From NCBI GenBank assembly GCA_030248215.1, contig JASANG010002914.1, forward strand, positions 1-64,000: DNA of 64,000 nt. Direction: 5' to 3'. Within the stretch, counting starts at the first letter, position 1, and each line of letters starts with the position of its first letter. The notes under the pieces are model-generated. The model had not been told where the DNA came from and made no database searches. It saw nothing but the letters and a program-made list of their open reading frames with translations. Shown in pieces: positions 14,001-29,000 of the stretch. Source of the DNA: Enoplolaimus lenunculus. Taxonomy: Eukaryota > Nematoda > Enoplea > Enoplida > Thoracostomopsidae. The position numbers were made by a program, and so were the translations under genes.

Positions 14001-17000
14001 AGAACGCGATGCAAACGTTTTCAGCTAAGAAAGTACATTGTAGCTTCTGATGTACAATCACAAATCCAATATTTTCAGCCCGACAGGGCTGATAGACAAA
14101 TAGAACTCTATCTTCCCGTCTCTTGACTGCGCCACTAAATCTGGCAAATGAGAGCTTTCAATTCGGAGGGCGGCCTAGGGAGGGGGCCCAGCCAACCCCT
14201 CAAAAGAAAATCCTGCTATATAAAGGTTTTACCTACAGTTGTAAGTCGTCTAAAATCCTTGTATGTCCCTCCAAAATATTTCAACCCCGCGTAGCGATGT
14301 TAGCTGACTCCGGCCTTGTCTGTCAGTAATGCTTACCACCACGCGGACGCGTCACAATGACTTTCGGAATGCCGCGTTCTTCATCACCGGATACTTCGGA
14401 TATATGATACTCTGAAGAATCGACACTCGACTGTTCTTGAACCGGAAGTCGCATTTGATCAAAAGACGGCGTGGGACTCGCTCGAGTTGGTCTGTCGTCA
14501 CGTCCAAACTCAACCGGAGCACGGTGGGGTATTGGTGCTTGTTGCGCAGCGTGTAGTTTATTTTGTAAGCCCTAAAATTTTAGTCTACATTTTGATGCAG
14601 TTATTTGAGTCGTGTGCTCGGTGATTGATATTTGACGCATAGTGAAACTTTTTACCTTTACACTATCTCGTTTACTTGTCGGATAGCTCAAAGAAATATA
14701 TATGTAATGATTCGTCGGTTCAGATAAACCCGCCCGTTTTGTGGTGCTCAGAACATACGTTTGAAATTTCGTCAATACAGTGTACTCATTCAAATATACA
14801 TATCCTTAAAAGTGTACTTGCTTAGATATCCGACTTTTGTCTGTCCGTATCATATGATGGTGACAAAAATTTATATTGATGTCGAATCAACCTGTAACAA
14901 AACGTGACCCGACTGCCCCAGTTATAACGTGAACCCCGCATAAGCTTCATTGGCGAAACTATAAAAAATGCCGTACCAACGACCACAACACTCACTGTAC
15001 AGTGTTGGTTTTTCTACATAGACCCAGGAACTTCAGAAATGTATATATTATTGTATGTATTGATGTTATTGGATATATTTGTACGTATTATTTTGTTTCG
15101 AATTTTCTATTTTTAAAAAAGAATGTCACTACTGTCCCGACATCCGTTCTATAGACTCAGGACTAGTTCTAATGAGCGAGCACACTCTGCATTGTACTAA
15201 TTTCAAGTGACAATGCTGTTTTGTACCGCAGTATAATTGAAAAGACAATTTTTTACATCCACGTACACGTTACAACGTCGATGATGTATTATAAGCCATT
15301 TTACATATAAGATTAAGCTCAATCGTAAGCTTCGCCCAAAAAATACTGTAAAAGAATGACGCAAACAAGACCATATACAGACATTAACCCCTTCTCACAT
15401 TGAGTTGCCTATAGGCAACTTAGCACAGTGTATATCCGTTAAATAATATATATCGCTCCGTGTTTAACAATTGCAACACGTATACATAGTACTCAATCAC
15501 CACAAGACGTGAGAGCCCCCTCGAGCTCGAGCGTCAAGCTCCTTTAGCTGAGGGGTGATGGTATACGCCTCCCACTCCAGTCACCGGAGTTCGAATCCTA
15601 GCACAAAAGTAGGTCTCAGGGGAAATAGAAAATATTCATGTGAGAAAGGGTTAATAATGAAGAAAAAGTTAAATACAGGAAAAAATTGTAACAAAATGGC
15701 TTACATCAACCGATTCCAACAGCGAATGCCAACGTGTGTTGATCAACGTTAAATCAGGTTCAACTTGACTTTGATACGCTTCGCCTTCGTTAATCAGCGC
15801 TAATGCAGTTTCGCGTACTTCTTCAAGGAGTGAACGCTTTTCGGCGGTTTCTTTGTGCAATTCCTAGAAATATTACAGATATAGTAGTTTTTCGCTCAAA
15901 TAGCAAAAAAAATTCTGCGAACTGTATATTGTTCAAACGCGGATTCAGTTGTGTGTTTCATGCTCAGGCACCACCGGCCTGTGAAAGCACAGCTTCGTTC
16001 AGAAAACAACTTGCTTGCTAAACCCATGTCTCCTGATCATGTTTCTGCCCCCTCTAACATGTTGGACTACCTACGACCCTTAAACGACAACTGATTCATG
16101 GTGCCAAAATCAGCTTCATCAGGAGCTTATACCGAAACAAGCCAGCAGGCAGGACTTTAACCAGGTATGGATCTTGGCCTGGGGTAAAATGCGTTCCGGA
16201 ACATTATGGTGACAAAATAACTTCTCTTCAGAATGGGATTTCACCCGCGGGTACCCGCGCTTAACCCGCGGGTAAACGTTGGTCGGGTAAAAAATTTCAG
16301 GCGCATGTATCCCGCGGCTAAACAATTTGATCACGCGGGTAAAAAGTCACAGATTTTACCCGCGGCAAACTTTTAAGTTTTACAGTGGAAAACCTATGGT
16401 ATTGTCTGTGTTTTATTTCAGATCGGGTGCTGCCTGTGCTTTATCTAGTTGGGTTTGAAATTTTGTTGTTTCTTCTAAGCTTTCATGTGTAAAATTCGTT
16501 GAAATCTACATTAAAGTGCAAATCACTTGCGATCTTTAAAATACTTGTGTAACTTCAGGTGCGGGTAAAAGGTGGGTCGGTGGTAGAACTTTTTGCGTAG
16601 GTATACCCGCGGGTAAAACATTCTTGCTAGCGTGTGTAAAGCGCGGGTCGGGTAAACGAATTCTTACCCACATCCCACGCTGCTTCTCCCGGATTTGATG
16701 GAATTAGGCTTAGGATATATATCTTGGGCTCTTAAATTACCCCGCATTTCTAATTAGGCTTAGACTCATTCTTGAGCTTAGACTAAGGCTCAAAATACAA
16801 AAACATTTTATCCATGTATAAAGCATAAACGTTTGCGCAAGCCTTTACCTGCGCCTTAACCTTAGTATAAGTCTAAGCCTAAGCCGAAACCTTATAAATG
16901 TGGGGGAAGAGTACAAGAGCTAATGTTTTAAGCGTTTAGGCTTAGCCTTATTCTTGGTCTGTCTTAGGTTCCACCTAGAAAAAGGTTTTCTGTGCATAAA

Positions 17001-20000
17001 GCATAAACGCTTGCCCAAGCTTTTTCCAACGCCTAAACTTACGTATAAGCCTGAGCCTAAGCCGAAGCCTTGTATATGTATAGGAAGAGTACAAGAGCCT
17101 ATATTTTAGGCGTTTAGGCTTAGCCTTATTCTTAGTCTTAGACTTAGGCTCAGCCTTGAAAAACGGCTTTCCATGCACAAAGCATAAACGTTTGCCCAAG
17201 CTTTTGATAACCGCCTAACCCAAGTATAAGCATATAGCCGAAGCCTTATATATATGGGAGACGAGTACAAGAGTTCATGTTTGTAGCGTAAATAAACCTC
17301 AATTTTATCTTTCGCTTCAACTAAATCGGCTTGCGCTACGCGACCGTTGGTTTCACTGAGCGACATTGAAACTTCGACAATTTCACGTTCAATCACTCGC
17401 AGCCACGATTTGAGTCGATTTGATATTAAATTGAACGACTGAACGCGTTCGCTGATTTCTTCGTCTGTCACTGTGCTGGACTAAAAAAACGCTAAAACTT
17501 GTGTAAGTACCAGGTGTCGCCACCATGGGTATAACCAGGATTTTAGAATCGGGGTCATGCCTAATGAAATTGCGAAGGTGGGTGTTTGTTTTGTTGCCAA
17601 CATGAAAAAGTGCCTGAAAACCAATGGATAAAATAACAAAAACTGGTTTGAGCTCTGAAGCAGCCTTGGAAATAAGCCAATATGCTTGGCATATACCAAA
17701 ATATAATGCATTCATGATTTCAAGTATAACTTTAATGAAAAATACTAATATTATATACCTTTACGATTATGGTTAACCAAAAAATATAGAATTAATCCTT
17801 AGCCCAAGCCTTAGCCAGTTCAAAAGTCATCTAAGATTTCAGTATTATTATTTCAATTACAAAAGGCTACGGCAGAACCAGAAATTTAAGACGAAAGCGG
17901 AGTCGCAATCCCTAAGCCTAAGCCTAAGCCTAAGCCTCGAGTGAAAAACCAATCGCAATTTTGGTACTTAATCTTATAACAAAGTTTAGGCCTTGTGTCT
18001 TATTGGAAATGAGGGTAAGTCCTGAACGAGCACTCCTGAATCCGCCAGTGAATAGAGCGGCAAACGTAATGTTTTACCGAAATTTGACTATCCGGCGTTG
18101 ATTTGCCTTCGCTTGACTGAATCATTAAACGATGCTGTTTCACGTGTTTTTCTAGTTCTGTTGTTGACACTGCGAGCTGTAACAAAAATTTCATTTTTTA
18201 CGGAAAAAACCGTATTCTCAGCTGTGTATAGCAACTATCACTAAGGTGTCATCGCGTATTCGTTTCCGTTTTCGGGAAAAATCAATTGTCTGTTTCCGGT
18301 TTTGATACAAAAAATAAATTGCGTTTCCGGTTACACCTTGCCTATCAGCAGTTAGCAATAGGTTTTCAAACAAACGAACTGTGGCAGAAGTGCGGATCAC
18401 AAGACATGATAATAAATAGGAGTGATTAAACGCAAAAATTTAGCAAATTCTAAAACTCTGTATTGGTTAGGTTGACATTTCGAAGATCTATAACAAACTG
18501 TTGATTGGTGCTACACAATTTTGAGCCATATCTTCACAGGTCACAACATTTTATTCCTTGCCAGACGAAGACATACAGACATGTCACTGACGTACCTGTG
18601 AACAGCGAATGATTAAACAATTTTAAACATCCAATCAAATACCTCAGTGACAAATTTAAAAAAAGCAATTTTAACTCGAAATTTAAAATCAAATTTACCT
18701 GATTGGTCAATTCTTTACCTCAGTGACAAATTTAAAAAAAGCAATTTTAACTCGAAATTTAAAATCAAATTTACCTGATTGGTCAATTCTTTACCTCAGT
18801 GACAAATTTAAAAAAAGCAATTTTAACTCGAAATTTAAAATCAAATTTACCTGATTGGTCAATTCTTTGTACGAACGCTGGACGTTTATCAGACGATTTC
18901 GAAGATGTGACACTGCGTCGGACGTCTTTCTGCTCCCAGTCGATGTGCTACTTTCACCACCGGAATCTTCATCTGTTGTTTTTAATATTTGATTACCGGT
19001 TTTGTCGATATAATCAATTTCAGGGCTCAGACCGATTAGCGTTTCTTTCATTCGCTGTAAAAGAAAAACAATCGTCGCATAATAAGTTATAAGTTCAAGT
19101 ATACAAATATTAAAAATGGGTTACATGGCTCATTGAGGCAGCCTTAAGCTAACATCACTGCCAAAGCAGACCGGGATTGGGGCTCTCTCAAACTTCAGGG
19201 TGGGGGCCCCAACCTCACGAGTTAAGCGAGCGAGAAGCCATACGCATTTTAAAACTTCGGCGGTTTTTGATTCAACCGGTTAGAGTGGTGGCCCCTTTAG
19301 AGGTGCCCCCCCTCAAAATGGGGGTATGGGGGTGGCTGCTCCGCCTTTAACTAACGTTAACGGCAAACATGCGCGTATTTTAAAAATGGTTCAAAGTTTA
19401 AAACACCATAGTTGTAAGCGAATTTTTTTTGCGATAACAAAACATTTTTTATATAATTGTATAATGTAAAATTGCTTTCTTACCAATGCCCGATCCAATA
19501 GCCCGTTCAAATCTTCCGGCGAATAATCGTTGGTTCGTGAGCTTAAAACTTCCAATCCTTGTTCAACGTCTGTTAGAATGCGCTCGGTTCGATCAAGTCT
19601 TGAATCGAGATCCACTGGCCGTCCAAATATTGACAATTTCACTCGACAATCCGACATTTGCTTCTAAAAATTGTATTTTTAAAAGTCAAAAAACTATCTA
19701 CGGTAATTTTTAAATAAGCTTACTTGCGTGTGATTATAAGATGAATTACTCGTTTGTAGACACTAGTCGAGCAAGGGAGCTCAGCAAACTTAAAAAAATT
19801 TACCCTTACGTCAACTCCGCGTATAACTCATGCTAAATAAATTCCCGTATGTGCCTCCGGAATCTTTCTATCCCAGCATGTAAAAACTGGCAACAGGCCA
19901 ATAGGTGATAATTAAGTTTAAAATCAAAGCACGTATTCTCAAGTGTGTGTAGCACCTATTACCTGTTGGTGATAGTGAGACTTTCGATTTAGCGAATGAT

Positions 20001-23000
20001 GAGGTTTGAAACGCAGCACATTTGTTGCATTCGATTTAGTCTACTTCTGTGCAAAGTTTGATATATGAAATTGCAACTGTTCGTTAGTTAGAAAACCTAT
20101 TACTAACTGGTTATAGGTGCTATATGCATTTGTGAACATGGCTCCAAATTTTAACAGTAGGAACAGGTAACTGTTAGCAAGTACAATTTGAAGTGCTACC
20201 TACCATCTTAACAACTTCAAACTTTTAAACATAAACCAGCGTATTTTCAGCAATAAAGTAACGAAATGCCACAAGAGTTCGGCAAACGTTACTTTTAGGG
20301 GTGTAACACTAGATTAAGCGTATTCTTAAGCTTAAGCCTAAGCCTAAGCGTTACAAAAATGTGTTCCTAAGTCTAAGCCTAAGTGATGCAAAAAAGTGTT
20401 CCTTAGCCTAAGTGTTGCAAAAATGTATTCCTAAGCCTAAGCCTAAGCGTTGTAAAAATGTGTTCCTAATCCTAAGCAAAAAAATGTAAACTACAAACTA
20501 AACCTACTCTTTTATACACCCACCAGAATCCTGGACGCCTCTTAAAGTAACATGGGCCAGAGTTCGGATGTATTTTTTAAAAACAGATAATTGATAATTT
20601 TTTTCGATTAATGCTAATTATTGACAAATCACTCAGATCTAAAAGTTATTTTTGTTGCATTCAAAGTATTTACTTTTAAATGCTGTAATTGATCGTGTAG
20701 ACGTTGTGCTGCTTGTTCTTTATCAGCAGTTAAATACATTTCGACTTGTTTATTCAGTTCATTAACAATTTCTTCGTTCTCCTCAAATTCTGCCGTTAAT
20801 TGCTGAAAAACAAAATTCGAAACTAATGCTAAAAGAAGACAGACTTAAAAACATTAATATCGCATCTTTGGCATTTAAAATTATGTGTCGTTCACAATAA
20901 TTTTGCCGACAGGGCTATAATATCTTTGGCTATCACCAGCTCGTTTTGAAAATGACGTCGGATAGCCTTGGGCAATAAGAGATTTTGTGACACATTTGAT
21001 AAAGGTATTATGAACGGTGCATTCATTATATGAACATGGTTTGCAGTCTGTGCTACTTATGGAAACGGCCTGTTTTTATTATCAAAACTGATAAGCGAGT
21101 AAGCTTATGCTTTAGACTAATCTTTACACTCAGGATCAGGCTAAGGCACAGAACTTGTCTGGCTACTACGCCAAATAAATACAGCATCATTTTGTAGGTA
21201 CAACCCGATAGATTATGCACAGAACAGGTCCGAAGCACAATCTCGAGGATTAAGTATGAATCTTAGCGTTTAGTGTAAGCGAAAATGAAGCAACATGATT
21301 TGTTCGGTAACCGTTCTATAAATAGGTACCCCTGTTTTATACAGTGCAATTTCTTGTAGACTGCTTAAAATTCTTTCGATACGTATTGTTGAGCTGATCT
21401 AAAAAATATTGTATGTATGGTCTAGAAATTAAAATGGTTGCTTTTGTACGTTCCTCATCCTACAGGGTTAGATTTTTGCCACGCCCATAGCCAGCTCACC
21501 TTGCTTTAGGAGACTAAAAATGTTTCCGGAGGGGCGTACAAGGGTTTTTACCGATTGACAAGCAAGGTTGAAAATTTTCTAGACGCAGCGAAAATTTTTT
21601 TACGGAAGAGCTGAGCTCCTCTGCCCCCTTTGGTCAACGGCGCTAATGTCTCAGCTGCAATATTTTAAAAATACTACATACTCGATATTCTTCGGGCACA
21701 TGAGACGCAAGTAATTCGGTATTAAGCCGTGATGACAGTACATAGTCAACGTGTTGTATCCATGTTTGACAATTGAGCAGTTGTTGCTCGAACTCTTGTG
21801 ATTCACAAACTCCTGTTTCTAAAAACTTTTGCCTCTCCTTTGCCTGAAATAATAATTGAAATTTGAATGTTGAAATTATGCCAAACAATAAACAGTTAAT
21901 TCATATTTTACTTCGGGCTCTCTCAAATTTTCACATCACTTACGTTTACTTAATGTTTCGTCTATTGAATTATGTAGCTAATATTTTAATCTGGTGATTC
22001 CTAAAATTTTGGGTTCAAAATTAATATTTGGCTGCAACTTTAAAAAAGCAATTGTAAAAAAATTTACAAAATTAAATCATTTATAATGGAAATTATTGCA
22101 AATTTAGACTGCGATGCACGAGTTAACTTTTAACTTAAAACAGCATAGTCTGTAAACATAAAGTTTCACATTGGTAGAGGGACCAATGTTTCTTTAAGGT
22201 GCGTAACAGTAGATTATGCGTATTCCTAAGCCTAAGCGTTGCAAAAATGAGTTCCTAAGCCTAAGCCTTAGCCTAAATCTAAGCCTAAGCAAAAAAATGT
22301 AATCTAGAATGTAAACCTACTCTTTTATAGATCCACCAGAAAGCTGGACGCCCCTTAAAGTAACATGGTCCGGTACAGGTACGCCCTAGACTGTTCTCTG
22401 ATTACGGGACTACCACAACGATAAACACTCACTGGCTTGAGCAGCTTGGCGCGCCGAGTCAAAAACTGGCTGAGCTCATGTTCTGCCGTTTCGGTGATAA
22501 TATCTTGAGTTACGAGGTCGTCTCGGATTTCTTGCAGGCGGTCTGTGTTGCCAGCACCTTCCATAAGTCGTTCGATAATCTATAAAACAAAAACATCGAG
22601 TATTTAGTTTTGGAAAACTAAGTTTCCCACTTTCAGGTTGAAGTCGAAATATCATTAACTATTAAATCGGAAATTTCACTAAATGCTTAAAATGTGCCTC
22701 AGGTAGAAAGATGTTCCTGAACGAAAAAATCATGCATTGGAACAAGGAATATCCCTTGGGACCTTGAACTCAAACGTCAAGCTGCTATAGTCAAAGGGTG
22801 ATGATAAACACCTCCGGACCGGTAGTTCCTGGTTCGAATTTTTGGTTAAAATTAGATTTCAAATAAAATAAAAACATTCATCCGCGTACATCCAGTTGTT
22901 CTGAAAATTCTTCAGCGTCCGCTGCTGGTTTCATCGGTTCAGATAGTTTTCGTTCCAGTTGATCCAAGCATATCTTTTCGGCAGCGAGTAATTCTAAAAC

Positions 23001-26000
23001 TCACCAAAATGAGTGCAAATTGTTTCTGCTCATATCAAATTTATAAACACGGCTGCTCCCGGAGATGGGTTATTTCATGACATTTTTAAAAAACTTAAAC
23101 CTAATCTATCCAGTGTCATAGCCAGCAACAGAATTCCTTGACAGGGCAATAAAAATGTTTTGAAAATAAACTTGTTTAATGCTATCGAACAAATACCATT
23201 CTCAAATATTAACCCTTTCTCACATGAATATTTTCTATTTCCCCTGAGACCTACTTTTATGCTAGGATTCGAACTCCAGTGACTGGAGTGAGAGGCGTAT
23301 ACCATCACCACTCAGCTATTGGAGCTTGACATTCGAGCCCGAGGGGGCTCTCACGTCTTGTGGTGATTTAGTACTATGTATACGTGTTGTAATTGTTCAA
23401 CACGGTGCGATATATATTATTTACCGTATATACACTGTGCTGAGTTGCCTATAGGCAACTCAATGTGAGAAGGGGTTAAAAAGTATAGCACCAACGTTAC
23501 CTTGAAATTCTTTCCACAGTTCGAACGCTCTTGCATAACGCCGCAGCCCACGTTCAATCAATTGTTCATTGCCAGTCCATCGTTGTTTCAATTCGCGTAA
23601 ATCTTTCGCCAAGCGGATGCCTTTTTCTTTAGGCAGCGGTCCAGTCCCGGAAGCGGTGCCTTTTGCTTTTTTCGTTGACGTCGGTTTCTTTTGATCTTCG
23701 TCGTGTTCTGATTCGTCGTCGTGTCGATCACTTGATGTAGTCGGTTCTGTTGTTTCAGGTGTCGTTGTTGTTGCTGTTGTCGTTGCTGTATCATCATCGC
23801 CACTTGATGAACCGAACAATATTGCAGTTTGTCGTTTCGATAACAATTTTATGCCCAATTTGAACGTTGCGTCAAGTTTTAATGCTTGCGCGTTGAGGTC
23901 TTCTTTAAGCGTCTGGCAAATAATTTAGCAAACAGAATTAGAATAGATATCAGTATGAAAACGAGCCAGTTAGATTGGGAAAAATTTATTCAGACCGAAT
24001 TAAGTAGCACAATGTAAGCTTCACGACTTGTTCACCACAAACAGGCCAATGGTCAACAGAATTGAATAGTGCCAAATTCGTTCAGAAAGCTAACTTTATT
24101 GAAGAAATGTATTTAGTACTATTTTGTTTCGAACGATCAACTTTAAGATTCATATGCAAGATAAAATAGAGCAGAAATGTAACGCTACATGACCTTATAA
24201 CCACGTGGATACGAACTAGCATAGGCCAGTTCGTTTGCTGATAATTCTTAACGCGTACACTCAAAGTAACATTTCTGATATTTAAGAAAAAATTTCTTAC
24301 ATTTAAGGAATATGATTAGCAAGGTGCGCTTGAAAAATATTTGTAGCTTTTGGACAGAATGTCGAAGCGTCACTCCGCCCATCTCACCTAAGTCCATTGT
24401 ATATTGGAATAGAAGCTTAGTAATTTAAACTAAACGGTGTTGACAGATATTTCGTCAGTACCTACCTTGTATTTCTTTATTGTTGCTTGCAATTGTTTGC
24501 CTGACGTTGGAGCGTCTAAAGATTGCAAGTCGTTGTCAATGTTATCCAGCCATTTCTTTAAACTTTCAACGTCGTCCAGTGTTCGCATTCCTTTGTCAAG
24601 CGCGTATTGAAGACTGTAAATGTAAGAAGCGGCACATCTAAAGATCAGGGACGGAACGTTTCTCAGCGAGACTGCAACAGGCTGACTAAACATAAACTTC
24701 AGACTAATTTCATTTCTTAGGCTTGTGTTGAAACTTAGGTGTAAGCTCATTGTTACGCTTAGGCTTAGGCTTAAGCTTAAAAATTGTATATACTACAGTC
24801 ACGGCCCTGTTCTATACATAGGCCCAAAAAGCTAAAAAATAGTACAAAATTTCTTTTCAGCTTATTAATCGTTTAATTCTAAGATTACGGTATGTGCTAT
24901 TCATAACTGCGTAACACTGCGCATTATTGATTGGTTTGGCTAGACAGCCTGGGCTGAGTTGCTCAAAGTATACTTTTTGTTCGAAACTGCTAAAATCTCA
25001 AGGAACCAAGATTACAATTTGTAATCTGAAAACCTTTTATGCTTTTCGTTCGTCAATTCGACCAAATTGTCCCAATGATCTGTGAGATCCTTCATGCGTT
25101 GACTCATGTAATCGGCGACGTGCGGCCGGGCCTTTTTGCATAGTTCACCAGAGTTCAGTTTCATACGATCCAGCTTCGGCTTCAACGAAGCGATGTCGTC
25201 GACAAGACCCTGGAAAACTTAATTTTGTAACAGTTGAGAGTGTAACACAGTGCAATAATAGCAATTTGTTACTCTGCTCTCCAAAAGCTTAAACAAACTT
25301 GATTTAAGCTTACGCTTATCCAGCAGCATCAAACTAACTTTCTAGAGTAACTAAACTAACAGGTTGGTTTACGTTTAAACTCATTTAAAATCTGACATAT
25401 TTTTAGTTTACGCTAAACTTTGTGAATTGTTGAATATACATAATTTCTGGGCTAAACTTGTGTTACTTGAACCAAAATTAAGTTTAACGTAAACTTGTGT
25501 TAAACTCGAAAATTTGTTAGCCTAAGTTAAACTTATAATTTAAAGTTTGGTTTGCTCGTCCAGCCATTTAAATGTTACTTATTCAAGAATGCTTTTGTCG
25601 ACCTTTAGTGTCAAATGGTTTAACAGTTTTTTTAATGTTTACTGAATTATGCAAGTAACTAGTTTCAAACTATTGAAATGATAAATTTCAAGTACTTTGC
25701 ACTGTTCCAACTGTCCTGAAAGCGTTTGGACGTCGTCTTCAGCGGCGTCTTCAGCGTTTAGAAACAACGTGACTTCACTCATCCATTTTTGCAATTCGTT
25801 CGATTTGTTGTCCAAATCTAATGTTTGTCGCCAAGCGTACTCTAAAGAATCAGTTACGGTCGCTAAACGTTCTTCTGTTTGTGTCCATCTAAAATTTAAA
25901 ACAGTCAAGTTTGTAGCGGTGTTATATTGAAAGATTGAGCCGAAACCGTAGCCAGATAGGGGTCAGGGTTGATCAACCGTCCTGGAAAAATTTAGGCGTT

Positions 26001-29000
26001 ACCTAGAAAATTTTCAACCTTGTTTGTAAGTCATCGAAAACTGTTGCATACGCCTCCTGAAAATATTATAGCCCTAGCAAGGTGTGTTGGCTACAGACCT
26101 GGCCCGGGCAGAGGTAATTGTATATTATTAATGATGATCAATTTGTTCCAAAGTTGAAGAAAGAATTTTTTTATCATGCGCTCAACAAACCAAAGGCAAT
26201 TTGCATATCAGTTTGCTGGATAAAATACTGTGGTATTCATATTCAACTGGCTTTTCGCGTTAATAATTTCGCATGCCCAGTGTCAGCCGAGGCAACAACG
26301 ATCAGAACGCCAATAGGCATTTTAACTAAGCAGCTGGAAAAGCAGGCACTCATGTTATATATCAAACGTTGCTTACCTGGACTTCAGCTTGGAAACAGCT
26401 TCAACGAAAGCCTCCGTAGCGGATTGTTCATCAGAAGCTTCGTCCAACAGTTTCATCATCGCAGGTGTCATGTGATCCATTTCATCTCGAAGAGTCTAAA
26501 AATGATATGAAATAAACAAACACAAAAAACAACGAAGTTTTAAAAATATTTGACTCGTTTCAAATACTTAAAATTCAACAGAAACGCAGTGTCGAAGCTG
26601 ACAGGTGTGGGGCTCCCCAAACTGTAAGGTGGGGTCCTTTAAACTCGCGCGCGAAACGACCGAGAAGCCAGACACATTTTAAAACTCTGCGGTTTTTTTT
26701 CAGCCGGTTACGGTGGGGGGCCCATTCAAATGGAGGGTATGGGATTGCTGTTCGGACCCTGTTTCAAGTATACGGATCCCCGATAGTTGCACACCTTTGT
26801 ATCATGATGCACTCTTGGTAAAATCATTTTTCGGTCAAACCTGCAATGTTTAATTTTAGCCAAGAGTGTATGAGATATTTGATATAAACTGCGACACGTC
26901 TGTGTTATTGTAAAAAAATATCACGCAGTTACAATACGGCAATGCTCCTTACTTCAAACAATTTGGGGGGACTCATGGTAAAGTTTTGCGCACTAACCCC
27001 TTTGATCAATACAATGTTGTAATGTATCAATTTATCCATAGCTCCAAGTTTGTTCATTTAACCTTAAACTTTGCGCTCGACCGCCTTAAGTAGAGATAAT
27101 CTACACGACAATTCGTCAGCCGTCAACTTATCGCCCAATCGCGTCGTAGCGCCAATGAACAAACCTAAGCATAATCCAAACGCATACCTACCGGTATACC
27201 GAGTAGGTGGTTAAATTTGACCAAAACCATGATAGAAATAAAAGTTAAACTTACTATTGTCATAAACAGTACTCAATTCCTAAACCACGGGTATAGCCAG
27301 AATTTTGGAAAAGGGATGTGTCACAATCTATAAAAATTTCGTAGGGGGGTGGCTTCTTATGTCACCAGATGAAGAAGTTACTAAACCGCCCGTAAAAAAT
27401 CGCAAACAAAACGGTTTGACTCGTAAACCGCCTTACTACGCCGTTCTTATTTCCAGAAACATTGAGATACGCCAATGGCGGATCCATGGGGGGGCCACCC
27501 CGGTCATGGCCCACCCCCAACAGCATCTGGACAAAAATTATACAGCAATTTTATGGCAATAGTTCTCGGTTGTGTGTGGGTCAAAAATACGTTTACCTGT
27601 TAAATATTGCCCCCCCCCCCCCGATTTTGAGATCCTGGATCCGCCACTGAGATACGCAGGATACATAAACCATCAACAAGTTGAATTTACTCTTAGTTGT
27701 TCCATTTTTTGTGTCATACTATCGACTTTGTCGACAGCATCAATGGATTCAGTTGACACAAAATCAAACGTTGAATCGATCCAGATTGTAATTTTTTCGA
27801 TCGCAAGAGATTGTTCTTCCGATATTGCGTCTGGCAGCCTTTCCGTTGTGTCAATCATAGGACTTGGCGGCTTGTCGCGAATGTTTTCAAGTATTGAACC
27901 TAGAAATTGTAGAAAAATACGTTTAGGTTAATAGATTATATTAAAACTTGAATCTCGAGATTTAAAAAAAAACTGACTGCGTGCGGAGTGGATTCGAAAT
28001 GGGTGCCGAATCAGAGAATATATGTATTTAAAAGACGCGATAGTAGGGGGTTAGATATTATTAAGAATTTTGATTCGTCTCGCTGGTACGCAAGTAGTGA
28101 AGCTGTCCATTGTTGGCCCGGACTCATCACCTTGAGCTTGGGCCCGGCCCCCCACCCTAGACTTGGGGCCCGGTCCCATCACCCTCGGCTTGGGACCGGC
28201 CCGGAAATTGCATATTTTTTGGAACACAAAACAAACCATCAAACAAACGGTATTGTCGTTGCAAATCAAGTACTTGCCATATATACATGTCAAACTGTCG
28301 TGAGAAAATATAAATAAAAATATAAATGTTCCCATGGAAACCGTTTAACCAAATATCAGGAAAACAATTTTGAGCGAATGTCCAGGATTTGCGTGCGTCT
28401 GTAGTGTGTACTGGTTGACGGATCTGGGCGAGACCTCAGACATAAAGCGATAAGTATACAAGCTGTTTACATGGCCAATAAAAATATTAAACACTATTAA
28501 GGCTTAGGCTCTGGCATAGGCAACTGCTGCGATTGATTTCGGCTGGCGGCCCGGCCCCTTCCCGCTTAGGCCCGCAGACCCAAAGTGTGCGTCCATGCCC
28601 GGCCCGGGTCCGCTTTGTTTTGGCTCGGGCCGCTTCTAACCCTGCTCCCGCAAAGTGTTAATTTGTAATGTCTTTGTTCAGCTCAAATTTGTTCAACTCC
28701 CGAACCTCGCTTTAACTTCTACAAATATGTTTTCTTAAAGCAGACCAAAAAGCGTTTTCTCAAGAAAAATTGCAAATTCCCACAGCATCAACAAGTAAAG
28801 ATTTTTAATAGTTCAGTTTTTGAAACGATAATTTTTTGAAAAAGCGACAAATATTAAATAATAATCTGCCCATCATTCACCAATCTGATCGACTTTTCCA
28901 TTCCAATCTTCAGCGACTGCGTCAAAGTTTCGTTTTAGTTGTTGGTATTTTGCGGTTAACGATGAAGGAGCTTGTTCCGCCAGCTTCTTGGCAACGTGTT

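Noticed and set aside
15531-15604. Functional tRNA gene
   Set aside because: A and B boxes are present but the arms do not form a full cloverleaf, and the segment always lies within the TTAA element or as fragments.
20287-20553. Interstitial telomere or nematode origin suggested by TTAGGC runs
   Set aside because: The runs lie inside short elements with inverted ends and target duplications, and the gene content does not suggest a nematode.
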